Source: a virus
Length of the DNA: 64,000 bases
Strand: one strand, 5' to 3'
Virus record (IMG/VR): IMGVR_UViG_3300030202_003733
Coordinates: 47,201-111,200 of that record
Shown: piece by piece, positions 7,334-14,564 of the stretch
Layout of the letters: each line of letters begins with the position of its first letter
Position numbering within the stretch: the stretch's first letter is position 1
The notes under the pieces: generated by a model
What the model was told of the DNA's origin: nothing
The model's database searches: none
Seen by the model: only the letters and a program-made list of their open reading frames with translations
Translations under genes and position numbers: made by a program

Positions 7334-9190
7334 TTATCCTATTTCACAAGCGCCGCCGGCGCATGCTAGTTCTCCTTGTAGGTCGGTGTCGTCTTGCATT
7401 TCAATTACGCCCGTAAGATCAACTTCGAGTAATAGTTTTAACATTTCGTTATATGTTTCCTCGTCGCAATCTTCAAATGGTGCCTGCTTGTAAGTGTGGT
7501 CAGAGTGAGGAAGTACCGAGAGTCCGTTGTAGCTCTCTCTATTTTCCCACATCCATTCACCAACGTCTTTCCATTCATCATCCTTTATGGTAACAGTTGC
7601 ACTCACATTGTGCGTATTTTGCCCTTTGCGGTGGCCCGCCTTAACCCATTCAGTGCTAACCCTCTTCACGCGGTTCAACAGGTCTAGGGCGGTCTCAGAG
7701 CGTGTTATGGCTGCCCCTGGGGCTTTCTGTGGCGCTGAGATGACTGCGGTGTCATGAGGGCGAAAAAACTCGTCCTCTACCAGTTCAGGATGTAGCTGTT
7801 TCAGGTACTGATAGATAGCTTCATTTTTACCGACACGGATGCGACGTATATAGTGATCGTTATGCCACGCGTGAATCCCGGATGATGTACCGAGTGTCAA
7901 AGATGTGGTTCCTGCTGGCTTGACACACGTTGTTCGGGCGGCGGGGTTAATGCCGATTAACTCTGCTACCCGCTTGTTCTCTTGTTTCACCATTTTAGCC
8001 GCCGCCTTCATGTCTAATTTTAAAACATTGCCGGACGCAATACCAGTCATAGACACGCCGACAAGGCTATCTTTCTCAGTGTTACGCTGCCATATTGCAC
8101 GAAGATAATGAAAGTCTGTGTAAGATGCTTGGAGCGTACCGATAAAAGCAGCCGCCCTGACTCTCTCCTCGTACTCCTCTTGGGAGGTCACGTTAGAAAC
8201 ATTCACCTCTGTTAAATTACAGAATTGAAAGGGCCTCAGCGCAATCTCACAACATGGGTTGGTCCCCCAGTCTTTGTCGAACGTAAAATAAAAGCCGGGC
8301 TCTCCTGCGCCACTAGCTTTAACGCGGTCCCACAACTCCATAAAAAATTCCTTAGTTACAATATGCCGCATTAGCACGACAGAGTTGTTTGCCCGGCCAC
8401 GTTGTGGATCCGTCTCCCACCAATTTCCAGACTTAGACGCGATCATTTCTCCATCATCTGCGGAAAAGAGAGAAATTAGGGCTGCACGACGAATGCCACC
8501 CGCAAGCACAGCATCGGCTATGTGGCACACCATGTCGTGAACTTCAATGGGGCTCAGCTTGTCACCGTTTTCTTTGGCATCAAGAATACCCCTTAGTTTA
8601 ACAAGGCATTCTCGAAGCGGCTGTGGTCCTGGGGCTTTGCCGCCAGAAGTCACTAGACGCGCCCCTTTGGGCCGGATGTCAGAAAAATCAAAGCGCAGTT
8701 TAGATGTCCCCTTAAAATAAGAGTTGATAAGCGCTTTTACAGCGTCTGCCCAGCCCTCAATGGAATCAGATACAAGATAACGATAAGTTCTTTTACCGCT
8801 GGGTTTTAGAATAACCGGCAACTGCTCAACATGGTGTTTTTGTACCGAGTAACCAACACCCGTGCCGCCAAGAAGTAAAAACATAGCCTCACCAAAAGCA
8901 CGAACATCATCTATCGGCATATATGCACAATTAAAAATCCTGTTTGGAGCCACTTCAATCGGCTTACCACCAAACTGCATCGACCTCATCGAGGGGAGAA
9001 CCTTTTTATCATAGACGAATTTATAGGCCGCATTAATCTCCTCCTCTAAGTCAGGAAACTTTTTAATATGCATTGCCTTGTTGCGGTCTGTAAGTTCCTC
9101 GAATGTCTCCCTGCGGTATTTGTCGGCCATATACCTAGCGTACTTCATATACACTGTTATATCCGATAGTATTTTTGATGCCTTGTTCAT
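7334..9190 (-). CDS. nrdJ: Adenosylcobalamin-dependent ribonucleoside-triphosphate reductase (class II)
   Basis: Makes deoxyribonucleotides for phage DNA using a B12-derived thiyl radical, so it needs no oxygen and no separate small subunit. The 618-aa chain resembles the monomeric Lactobacillus-type RTPR. C88 (in IFNCAY), C313 and E315 (in NPCCEI) and C324 (in FCNL) sit where the active-site cysteines and glutamate belong, and the C-terminus ends in a CAGGAC pair (C610 and C615) that would re-reduce the active site. LLLGGTGVGYSV near residues 105-116 is the conserved glycine-rich loop. The start overlaps the helicase stop (ATGA), so the two are co-translated. It is somewhat shorter than the roughly 740-aa bacterial enzymes. 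Confidence 0.95.
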   Translation of the reverse strand: MNKASKILSDITVYMKYARYMADKYRRETFEELTDRNKAMHIKKFPDLEEEINAAYKFVYDKKVLPSMRSMQFGGKPIEVAPNRIFNCAYMPIDDVRAFGEAMFLLLGGTGVGYSVQKHHVEQLPVILKPSGKRTYRYLVSDSIEGWADAVKALINSYFKGTSKLRFDFSDIRPKGARLVTSGGKAPGPQPLRECLVKLRGILDAKENGDKLSPIEVHDMVCHIADAVLAGGIRRAALISLFSADDGEMIASKSGNWWETDPQRGRANNSVVLMRHIVTKEFFMELWDRVKASGAGEPGFYFTFDKDWGTNPCCEIALRPFQFCNLTEVNVSNVTSQEEYEERVRAAAFIGTLQASYTDFHYLRAIWQRNTEKDSLVGVSMTGIASGNVLKLDMKAAAKMVKQENKRVAELIGINPAARTTCVKPAGTTSLTLGTSSGIHAWHNDHYIRRIRVGKNEAIYQYLKQLHPELVEDEFFRPHDTAVISAPQKAPGAAITRSETALDLLNRVKRVSTEWVKAGHRKGQNTHNVSATVTIKDDEWKDVGEWMWENRESYNGLSVLPHSDHTYKQAPFEDCDEETYNEMLKLLLEVDLTGVIEMQDDTDLQGELACAGGACEIG

Positions 9191-10539
9191 GTTTTTCTAC
9201 TCTCCTTAAATTTTTTCCATTTTTCTTTTAGTAGCTCAGATTGATTTTTTGTATCCGTCGTCACTTCTGCATTCGTATTTAACGGCAGCACATTAATGCT
9301 CACTCTACTGGTGTCCATAAATATTGGGAAAATCAAACCGTCCGGGCCATTTCGGTTTTTAGCAACATAAATTCTTCCAGAGTTTGCAGCTTTGTCCTCT
9401 ACTGTTCTCGAAACAGAAAATATAAAGTCAGAAACAAAGCATTTAGAAAATGCCTCAGAGATCGACTCCATGGTGATGACTTCTGCGTTAAGTCCAGATC
9501 TATTCGTCTGTGATGCGGTCCACACCGGACAATTAAAATCCTGTGCTATCGCTCGCATCTCTTCGTAAATAGACTCCAACTCATTTCTTTTCTCTCTTTG
9601 ATTGTTTATTGGGCGTAAAAGATCACCGTAATCCACTATGACCATGTCGGGTTCAATATCCTTTACTCGCAACTTCTCAAGATGGTTTCTAATCGTATTT
9701 GTGGTAGCTGACTTAGTTGAATATTCTTTCACGATTAAAGACCCATCGAGGTCCTTGACTGACTCATAAATCATGTCTTTAAAGGAGACAAGACTGTCCA
9801 AGGGAACCTTGGTTAAACAACTATCGTACCTGTTGGCTATAATCGTATCACCCAATTCTAAAGTATAGTGGACAACAGTTTTGCCGTGCTTTAGGGCACT
9901 CGCGCCCAAGTGAACCAATACCATAGACTTACCAGCGCCAGTTGGGGCGATAACAACACCCAATTCGCCCTTGCCAAGACCACCTCTACAGATAGTATTG
10001 ATCTCGCTCCAGCCAGTAGTCACAGGGTCTCTGTGTTTAAATTCAAACCTGCGCTCAAAATCCTTTAGATAATCATAGCCGTGGTCCGGGCTCAAGCCCA
10101 AGGTGAGTGCATTGTTAATAATCTTAGAAATCTCGTCAAAAGAAGACGCTTGTAATAAGTCAACAGACTTAAGCATGGCTTCTTTCAACTTTTGTTTTTT
10201 GCAAAACTCCAGAGAGGTTTCCTTAATGAACTCTGGGCCTTCGACCTCTGTAGACTGAACTCTAGCGAAGTAGTCCTTTAGCTGAGTCAGCAGAGCCTCA
10301 TTTTCGTGCTCCATTGATCTAATGATCGTGTTCATTGTTTTGTGTGTTGGGTGGACCTTATATTTGGTTTTATAAGTTTCTATTTCCTCAACAAACAAAC
10401 GCAAATAATTATACTCTAGAAAACTTAAATCCAAGACCTCAAACATCTGGTCTGAAAAAGGCCTATCCTGCAATAGTAGCTGGCATAGGCCTTCTTGGAA
10501 GCTCCTCCCGAACTTGCCAAAATTGTCTCTGTTCTTCAT
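9187..10539 (-). CDS. Replicative DnaB-like DNA helicase
   Basis: Hexameric RecA-fold helicase that unwinds DNA at the phage fork, equivalent to T4 gp41. Of 450 residues, the N-terminal 150 form a helical domain. The ATPase core has Walker A APTGAGKS at 198-205, Walker B MVIVDYGDLL and later conserved elements (TASQTNRSG; FIFSVSR). It overlaps nrdJ by four bases and is preceded by TTGACA and a weak -10 box in the gap after the exonuclease gene. No helicase loader is recognisable nearby. Confidence 0.92.
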   Translation of the reverse strand: MKNRDNFGKFGRSFQEGLCQLLLQDRPFSDQMFEVLDLSFLEYNYLRLFVEEIETYKTKYKVHPTHKTMNTIIRSMEHENEALLTQLKDYFARVQSTEVEGPEFIKETSLEFCKKQKLKEAMLKSVDLLQASSFDEISKIINNALTLGLSPDHGYDYLKDFERRFEFKHRDPVTTGWSEINTICRGGLGKGELGVVIAPTGAGKSMVLVHLGASALKHGKTVVHYTLELGDTIIANRYDSCLTKVPLDSLVSFKDMIYESVKDLDGSLIVKEYSTKSATTNTIRNHLEKLRVKDIEPDMVIVDYGDLLRPINNQREKRNELESIYEEMRAIAQDFNCPVWTASQTNRSGLNAEVITMESISEAFSKCFVSDFIFSVSRTVEDKAANSGRIYVAKNRNGPDGLIFPIFMDTSRVSINVLPLNTNAEVTTDTKNQSELLKEKWKKFKESRKT

Positions 10540-10558
10540 GGTTATTTCCCCCGCATTC

Positions 10559-10587
10559 TAAATACTCTGTGTGTTTCTATTTGTCAA
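10559..10587 (-). promoter_or_regulatory. Probable sigma70-like promoter upstream of the helicase
   Basis: On the minus strand a perfect TTGACA (10587-10582) is followed after 17 bases by TATTTA (10564-10559), a weak -10 box. It overlaps the last bases of the exonuclease gene and ends about 20 bases before the helicase ATG. The weak -10 leaves this less certain than the promoters at 7299 and 25241; an activator could compensate. Confidence 0.5.
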
Positions 10588-11546
10588 TTATTTTTATGCT
10601 CAAAGATGATTTTTCTAAAAGTCCTGTCCAGAGAACTGTGGTTCCAATCACCAAAACCATCATAAAACATCATCTTAATAAATTCCATTCTATTGTAAAT
10701 CATTTCGCAGTTATCCATAATATAACTTACCTTGCCGCAAGTTTGAACTGACAGGGCTGGAGTTGTAAGCTGCATCATTTTATAGTTCTTATCGATGACA
10801 CCAGGTTTGTTTATGATGTTGTTGTGTATGATTAGTTTGTTTTCCACACCAAGGCAAAAGTCAACTAACTCATCTATCGTATAGGACTTTTCTTCTGCGA
10901 GAAACGGGAACCTCTTCGCTACAGTTTTCAAACCTGCCCCGCCGACACCTTTAATACCATCGCTCCTGTCGCCTGAAAGGGCCCTGGCTAGCACAAAATT
11001 ATTCGGGTGTATAGAATACCTATCAAGTATATCGTTCTTATTGACTATTTCCTTTTGGGCTGGTCTATACACCACTGTCTTATTGTCACAAAGCTGATAA
11101 AAGTCTTTGTCACTGGAGACAATAATTTTTTGAAAGTCCTTGAGTCTCTGGTTCTGAGATATAAAAGCTATCACATCATCAGCTTCCACATTCTCGTAAC
11201 AGAACTGTCCTACTGGCATTAGGTTAAGATATTCTATTAGCTGGGCTTGTTGCCAGAACTTATTATAAACCTCTTCTGACTCAGAAAGATTTCTAATCTC
11301 GCGGTTCAGCCTCAAGGGCTTCCTACCAGATTTATAATTTTTATCCAGTGTGCGGCGCTTTTTTGAGCCACCAGCACCATCCCAAACGAGAAATACTTTT
11401 GTAGGGCCAGTTTCACGACATATCTTTTGAAAGGTCTTTAGGAAGCCCTTGAGGCCGCCAATGGGGTTCCCGTTAAGCGAAACGCTAGGGTCCACAATGT
11501 ACGACCTCAAGTATAGATTCATGCAATCTACAATTAGGGCTCTCAT
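10584..11546 (-). CDS. 5'-3' exonuclease / RNase H of the FEN-1 family
   Basis: Removes RNA primers and 5' flaps during lagging-strand synthesis, equivalent to T4 RNase H. The 320-aa protein has the PIN/FEN acidic residues in order: D7 in ALIVDCMN, FLVWDGAG, VEADDVIAF, then VSSDKDFYQL. It also has the helix-hairpin-helix 2 signature ALSGDRSDGIKGVGGAGLKT, which grips DNA. It directly follows the recA-like gene and precedes the helicase, forming a compact fork-processing set. There is no polymerase domain attached, unlike bacterial PolA; a separate family A polymerase is encoded at 15850. Confidence 0.92.
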   Translation of the reverse strand: MRALIVDCMNLYLRSYIVDPSVSLNGNPIGGLKGFLKTFQKICRETGPTKVFLVWDGAGGSKKRRTLDKNYKSGRKPLRLNREIRNLSESEEVYNKFWQQAQLIEYLNLMPVGQFCYENVEADDVIAFISQNQRLKDFQKIIVSSDKDFYQLCDNKTVVYRPAQKEIVNKNDILDRYSIHPNNFVLARALSGDRSDGIKGVGGAGLKTVAKRFPFLAEEKSYTIDELVDFCLGVENKLIIHNNIINKPGVIDKNYKMMQLTTPALSVQTCGKVSYIMDNCEMIYNRMEFIKMMFYDGFGDWNHSSLDRTFRKIIFEHKNN

Positions 11547-12671
11547 TTATTCGTCTTCAGCGCCCTGGTTAACATCATAGAATGCCGTGGCATCGCCCTC
11601 ACGAGATGAAAACTTTTGTATGACCTCTTCATCCATAATTTCTAGGATGCGGGATCGAAATTTATCCTCTGCTAATAGCTCAAGCCACTTAGACGATTGG
11701 AATTTCTGCTCGCTTCCATCCTTATGTGTGAGAATGTACCACGCACCCTTTTGGTCAATGTGCTCAGAACTTTTGACAGCATCTAGCCAACTTTGTTCAT
11801 CTTGAATAACCGCGTCCTCTGTGCCCCATAGAATTTTAAAAGCACACTCTCTGCCCTCGGTTCCGAAACGCGACTTTTTAATCCTTGCCTTTACCTCGGA
11901 CCCAATTCTATAACCCTTATCGTCCATAATATAAGACTTTTTAGCTCTTCTTGGGTACAGCCAGATACGTAAAGAGTACGCATATGGTAATGCCTTGCCA
12001 CCAGGTGTCACATGTGGGTTAAGAAGTATATCGGCAGTGTTATTTGAAATATTTGTTTTAAGTTGGTTCAATGCCAAAATTGTACTTTCTGCGTTAGCTA
12101 GTGGTATAACAAGCTTCTTCATACCCTTAGACAAAATTCTTGCTTTTACAGCCATGGAGGACTGTGGGTTGAAATCGCCATCCGTATCAGACTTGCAGGG
12201 GGTGTTTGCAACACTATCCCAGATAAAGAAATATTTATCGTCATGGCTGATAAGCTTTTCCACGGATTCTAGGACAAACTCAACCGTTTCCGCTTGGACA
12301 TAAATCAGGTCATCCAAACATACCCCCGTTTTTTGTAGAAACTCTGAGTCGATCGCGCTTTCAGAATCAAAATAGACCACTTTTAGGCCTTCCTTTTGTG
12401 CATTCGCTGCAACCTGGGCAGCCATGTAGCTCTTCCCGGTTGATTCGAGGCCCGCTATCTCAACAATCTTGCCAAGTGGGATACCAGCCAATTTGCCCTT
12501 ACAAATTATCCCATCCAGCCATCTAGAGCCGGTTGAGACCCACTCTTTTACATCTGATGGGTTCTCATCTTTCAAAGAGTAGGCTACCTTAGAACCAGAC
12601 CCTTTGTTTAACATCTTTCTAATATCGTCGGGCGACAGGCCCCCGACTCTCACTTTTTGTTGTCTAGCCAA
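11547..12671 (-). CDS. RecA/UvsX-like recombinase, TTG start
   Basis: Strand-exchange ATPase for recombination and recombination-dependent replication. Walker A is GLESTGKS at residues 74-81, very like RecA's GPESSGKT. Other recognisable elements are VVYFDSESAID, FFIWDSVANTP (Walker B), ALNQLKTNIS and TPGGKALPYAYSLR. The first ATG (12713) has GGGAGG only one base away, too close to work. A TTG at 12671 has GGAGG four bases upstream and gives a 374-residue protein beginning MARQQKV, so I chose it. The C-terminus is acidic (GAEDE), as in RecA. Neighbours are the exonuclease and a pair of membrane proteins. Confidence 0.93.
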   Translation of the reverse strand: MARQQKVRVGGLSPDDIRKMLNKGSGSKVAYSLKDENPSDVKEWVSTGSRWLDGIICKGKLAGIPLGKIVEIAGLESTGKSYMAAQVAANAQKEGLKVVYFDSESAIDSEFLQKTGVCLDDLIYVQAETVEFVLESVEKLISHDDKYFFIWDSVANTPCKSDTDGDFNPQSSMAVKARILSKGMKKLVIPLANAESTILALNQLKTNISNNTADILLNPHVTPGGKALPYAYSLRIWLYPRRAKKSYIMDDKGYRIGSEVKARIKKSRFGTEGRECAFKILWGTEDAVIQDEQSWLDAVKSSEHIDQKGAWYILTHKDGSEQKFQSSKWLELLAEDKFRSRILEIMDEEVIQKFSSREGDATAFYDVNQGAEDE

Positions 12672-12737
12672 TATTCCTCCGATAAAATAAAAATTGAGAC
12701 ATCTGTAGCCCATGCCTCCCTGCGGCTGACGCCTTAA

Positions 12738-13028
12738 TCACCGTTGAGGGTGATCGGCATCAATAGTATTTTTCACAGCTTCGTTGGCCTGATTCACAGC
12801 CGCTGCCTCGTTGGCCTTGTCAACAAGACTTTCGACCTTGGTAGCTTCCACCACAATCTCTTGTGGGGTATGCTCCTTGGACTCTTCAACGAGTTCCGCG
12901 AGTGCTTCAGTAACGCCGTCCTCGGCATTCTCGGAGGAAGTACTACTTCCAAAGGCCCAAAGGCCCACAGCCAAAACGGCTGCTCCGAGCAAGAAAAATA
13001 CATTCTTATTTTCTTTAATGAATTTCAT
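12738..13028 (-). CDS. Small single-pass membrane protein, 96 aa
   Basis: N-terminal charged stretch, one transmembrane segment at residues 9-26 (VFFLLGAAVLAVGLWAFG), then about 70 acidic, Ala/Glu-rich, probably helical residues that would lie in the periplasm. There is no lipobox Cys after the membrane segment and no enzyme motif. Its ribosome binding site (AGGAGG) is formed by the last codons of the lipoprotein gene upstream, so the two are translationally coupled and may act as a pair at the inner membrane. A role in superinfection exclusion or envelope interaction is conceivable but unproven. Confidence 0.65.
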   Translation of the reverse strand: MKFIKENKNVFFLLGAAVLAVGLWAFGSSTSSENAEDGVTEALAELVEESKEHTPQEIVVEATKVESLVDKANEAAAVNQANEAVKNTIDADHPQR

Positions 13029-13030
13029 AA

Positions 13031-13345
13031 TTATCCTCCTGTTCCAGTGCCCGTACCCGTGCCAGTAGTAGTCCCGGTGGTAGTACCAGTGGTGGTGCCA
13101 GTGGTAGTCCCGGTAGTAGTACCAGTAGTAGTTCCGGTGGTCGTGGTCCCAGTTGTAGTGGTCCCAGTCGTAGTGGTGGTTGGGTCGGTTACAGTAGTAC
13201 TGGTTGTAGTGCTGGTTTCCGCAGCGCTATCACCCGTATCCTTACCTTCCTCACCGTCACATCCGACCAGAAAGACTGTGGCACTCATAAGAGCAACCCC
13301 GGCCAATGCACCGAAAATGTGATCACGATTAATAAACTCAAACAT
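13031..13345 (-). CDS. Predicted lipoprotein with Thr/Gly tandem repeats, 104 aa
   Basis: The N-terminus is a signal peptide ending in a lipobox, FLVGC, with C29 as the lipid-modified residue. Asp follows at +2, which in enterobacteria holds lipoproteins in the inner membrane. After a short acidic stretch, the rest is low-complexity Thr/Gly: about three TTTTG units, six TTTG units and a final run of TG pairs. No enzyme domain is present. The repeat tail could be glycosylated or act as a spacer. The gene lies between the SSB gene and the 96-aa membrane protein, inside the replication operon, where cell-envelope genes are unexpected. Confidence 0.75.
   Translation of the reverse strand: MFEFINRDHIFGALAGVALMSATVFLVGCDGEEGKDTGDSAAETSTTTSTTVTDPTTTTTGTTTTGTTTTGTTTGTTTGTTTGTTTGTTTGTTTGTGTGTGTGG
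13040..13190 (-). repeat. 12-base tandem repeats coding the Thr-Thr-Thr-Gly tail
   Basis: The 3' part of the lipoprotein gene consists of diverged direct repeats of 12 bases (15 bases at the 5' end), each coding Thr-Thr-Thr-Gly or Thr-Thr-Thr-Thr-Gly, ending in 6-base Thr-Gly units. Third-codon positions vary while the peptide is constant, so selection seems to act on the protein. Copy number could change by slippage. It is not a CRISPR: there are no spacers. Confidence 0.8.
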
Positions 13346-13420
13346 TATTCTTCTCCTTTATAATTAATTAACGATGGGACACCTGTAAACCCGTGCCCCC
13401 CTGCGGTGGTATCCTAGTAT

Positions 13421-14206
13421 TTACTGAGACATAAGCTCCGCAAACTTAGATTCTACGTCATTAGAGGTAGCGTTGGTAGCCGGACTGGAGGAAGCGTCAT
13501 CTCCGTACTTCACCATCTCCTCTTTCTCGCCCTCGTCCTTAAGGTAGTTGTCCAAAATTTGTCCAACCTCCTCGGGGGTCTTTCGCTCAAAGGCAGTGTC
13601 GTAGTCTGGGACACCTTCAATCCAGGCATTAATCCGGGCTGAATCCTGTGACGCCGGGGAACCAATGGTCATTTGACCATCCGTGTTTGGCGAAAACGAT
13701 GGGACAGGCAAAATATCCGTCATCGGGAACTGTGCGCCCGGCGGTTTGCCATAAGTGATCTTGAGGTCAAGACCCTTGTGAACATCTGTGACATCCCCGT
13801 ATTCCTTGCTCATGCAAATTTTAACGAGTGTCTCGTAGGCTTTCTTACCGTAACCCCACAAGCGAACACCTTTGTCTTCCTCACCTCGAACAATAACAGG
13901 GGTAAAAAAGCGTTGCTTAGCCATCAGCTTCTTTGCCATCTTAATACTGTCCTCCGTGGCCTCGTCAAACAGACCTCGCACAAAATCATTCAGAGGATCA
14001 TTTTCCTCGAAGTTTCTGTAGGGAGACAGGAACCCACCTCTGGTGATACCATAATGAAACCAATACGGCTTGAAGGGGTCTCCATCCTTCGTAGGAATAA
14101 TTCTAATAATCTGTTCGCCATCCTTTGGCTTCCAGAAAATAGAATCACCCTTTTTGTTCATGACCTTATCGTAGGTCTTTCTAAGTTTATCAAAATCAAT
14201 ACCCAT
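13421..14206 (-). CDS. Single-stranded DNA-binding protein, T4 gp32-like
   Basis: Coats single-stranded DNA at forks and recombination intermediates. The 261-aa protein starts with a basic helix (DFDKLRKTYDKVMNKKG). Its OB-fold core includes IFWKPKDGEQIIRIIPTKDG and FFTPVIVRGEEDKGVRLWGYGKK, phrases typical of marine T4-like gp32 proteins. A flexible acidic tail (DEGEKEEM onward) ends in a helix (VESKFAELMS), as expected for a protein that contacts helicase and primase. The zinc-binding cysteines of T4 gp32 are missing; only one Cys is present. The ATG follows AAAGGAG. A weak sigma70-like promoter lies upstream. Confidence 0.88.
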   Translation of the reverse strand: MGIDFDKLRKTYDKVMNKKGDSIFWKPKDGEQIIRIIPTKDGDPFKPYWFHYGITRGGFLSPYRNFEENDPLNDFVRGLFDEATEDSIKMAKKLMAKQRFFTPVIVRGEEDKGVRLWGYGKKAYETLVKICMSKEYGDVTDVHKGLDLKITYGKPPGAQFPMTDILPVPSFSPNTDGQMTIGSPASQDSARINAWIEGVPDYDTAFERKTPEEVGQILDNYLKDEGEKEEMVKYGDDASSSPATNATSNDVESKFAELMSQ

Positions 14207-14258
14207 TTTTTTCTCCTTTTTATTTTCGGGTTAATTACCCTATAGTAAAAACTTAAAG

Positions 14259-14287
14259 AAAATATCTCCAAGCTTTTCTAGCGACAA
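14259..14287 (-). promoter_or_regulatory. Weak sigma70-like promoter upstream of the SSB gene
   Basis: Minus strand TTGTCG (14287-14282), 17-base spacer, TATTTT (14264-14259): about four of six matches in each box. It lies in the 93-base gap before the SSB gene. The same gap holds a short inverted repeat (TCTAAC...GTTAGA) just upstream and GGGTAATTAACCC just downstream, which could serve termination or operator roles. Low confidence without transcript data. Confidence 0.35.
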
Positions 14288-14299
14288 TCTAACACGAGG

Positions 14300-14563
14300 T
14301 TAGATACTGTCAAACGTTTTTGTGAAACTTTCTTCGGCAGCTTCACACAAAGGTTCACCAACAGCGGATCCCCAATCAAAAATTCTAAAATTATTTTTGT
14401 CCAAATCCCAAACTAGCTCCTTACCCTCTTTCAAGGTAGAGCTTTTACCTGTGTTCTTAATCTTACCCGCCAAGAAGGTTTTTGGAAGATCGGGAACCCT
14501 CACAAAACGCATAGTCCTCACGTCACCGTTTGTTTTTATAAAAGTGCCAGTGTAAATGTTCAT
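14300..14563 (-). CDS. Hypothetical protein, 87 aa
   Basis: Not recognised. The frame has an upstream ATG that would overlap the previous gene by about 100 bases. The ATG at 14563, with GGAG spaced six bases upstream and directly after the neighbouring stop, is the credible start. The product looks like a small beta-rich domain (IYTGTFIKTNGDVRTMRFV; ELVWDLDKNNFRIFDW) with a mixed charged tail. No membrane segment, Cys cluster or catalytic motif. It sits between the FtsZ-like gene and SSB. Confidence 0.6.
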   Translation of the reverse strand: MNIYTGTFIKTNGDVRTMRFVRVPDLPKTFLAGKIKNTGKSSTLKEGKELVWDLDKNNFRIFDWGSAVGEPLCEAAEESFTKTFDSI

Positions 14564-14564
14564 T

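Noticed and set aside
12672-12713. ATG at 12713 as the recA start
   Set aside because: GGGAGG is only one base before it, while GGAGG is well spaced before the TTG at 12671; the added 14 residues look nothing like a RecA N-terminus.
13040-13190. CRISPR array
   Set aside because: The repeats are 12 bases, contiguous and coding, with no spacers.
12744-13322. Plus-strand frame of 192 codons rich in Val-Pro
   Set aside because: It is the reverse complement of the Thr/Gly repeat in the lipoprotein gene; the repeat keeps stops out of several frames. No ribosome binding site and opposite orientation to all neighbours.
13346-13420. Attenuator hairpin GGGGCAC...GTGTCCC
   Set aside because: The stem needs a G-U pair, the loop is 10 bases and no U-run follows; too weak to list as a terminator.
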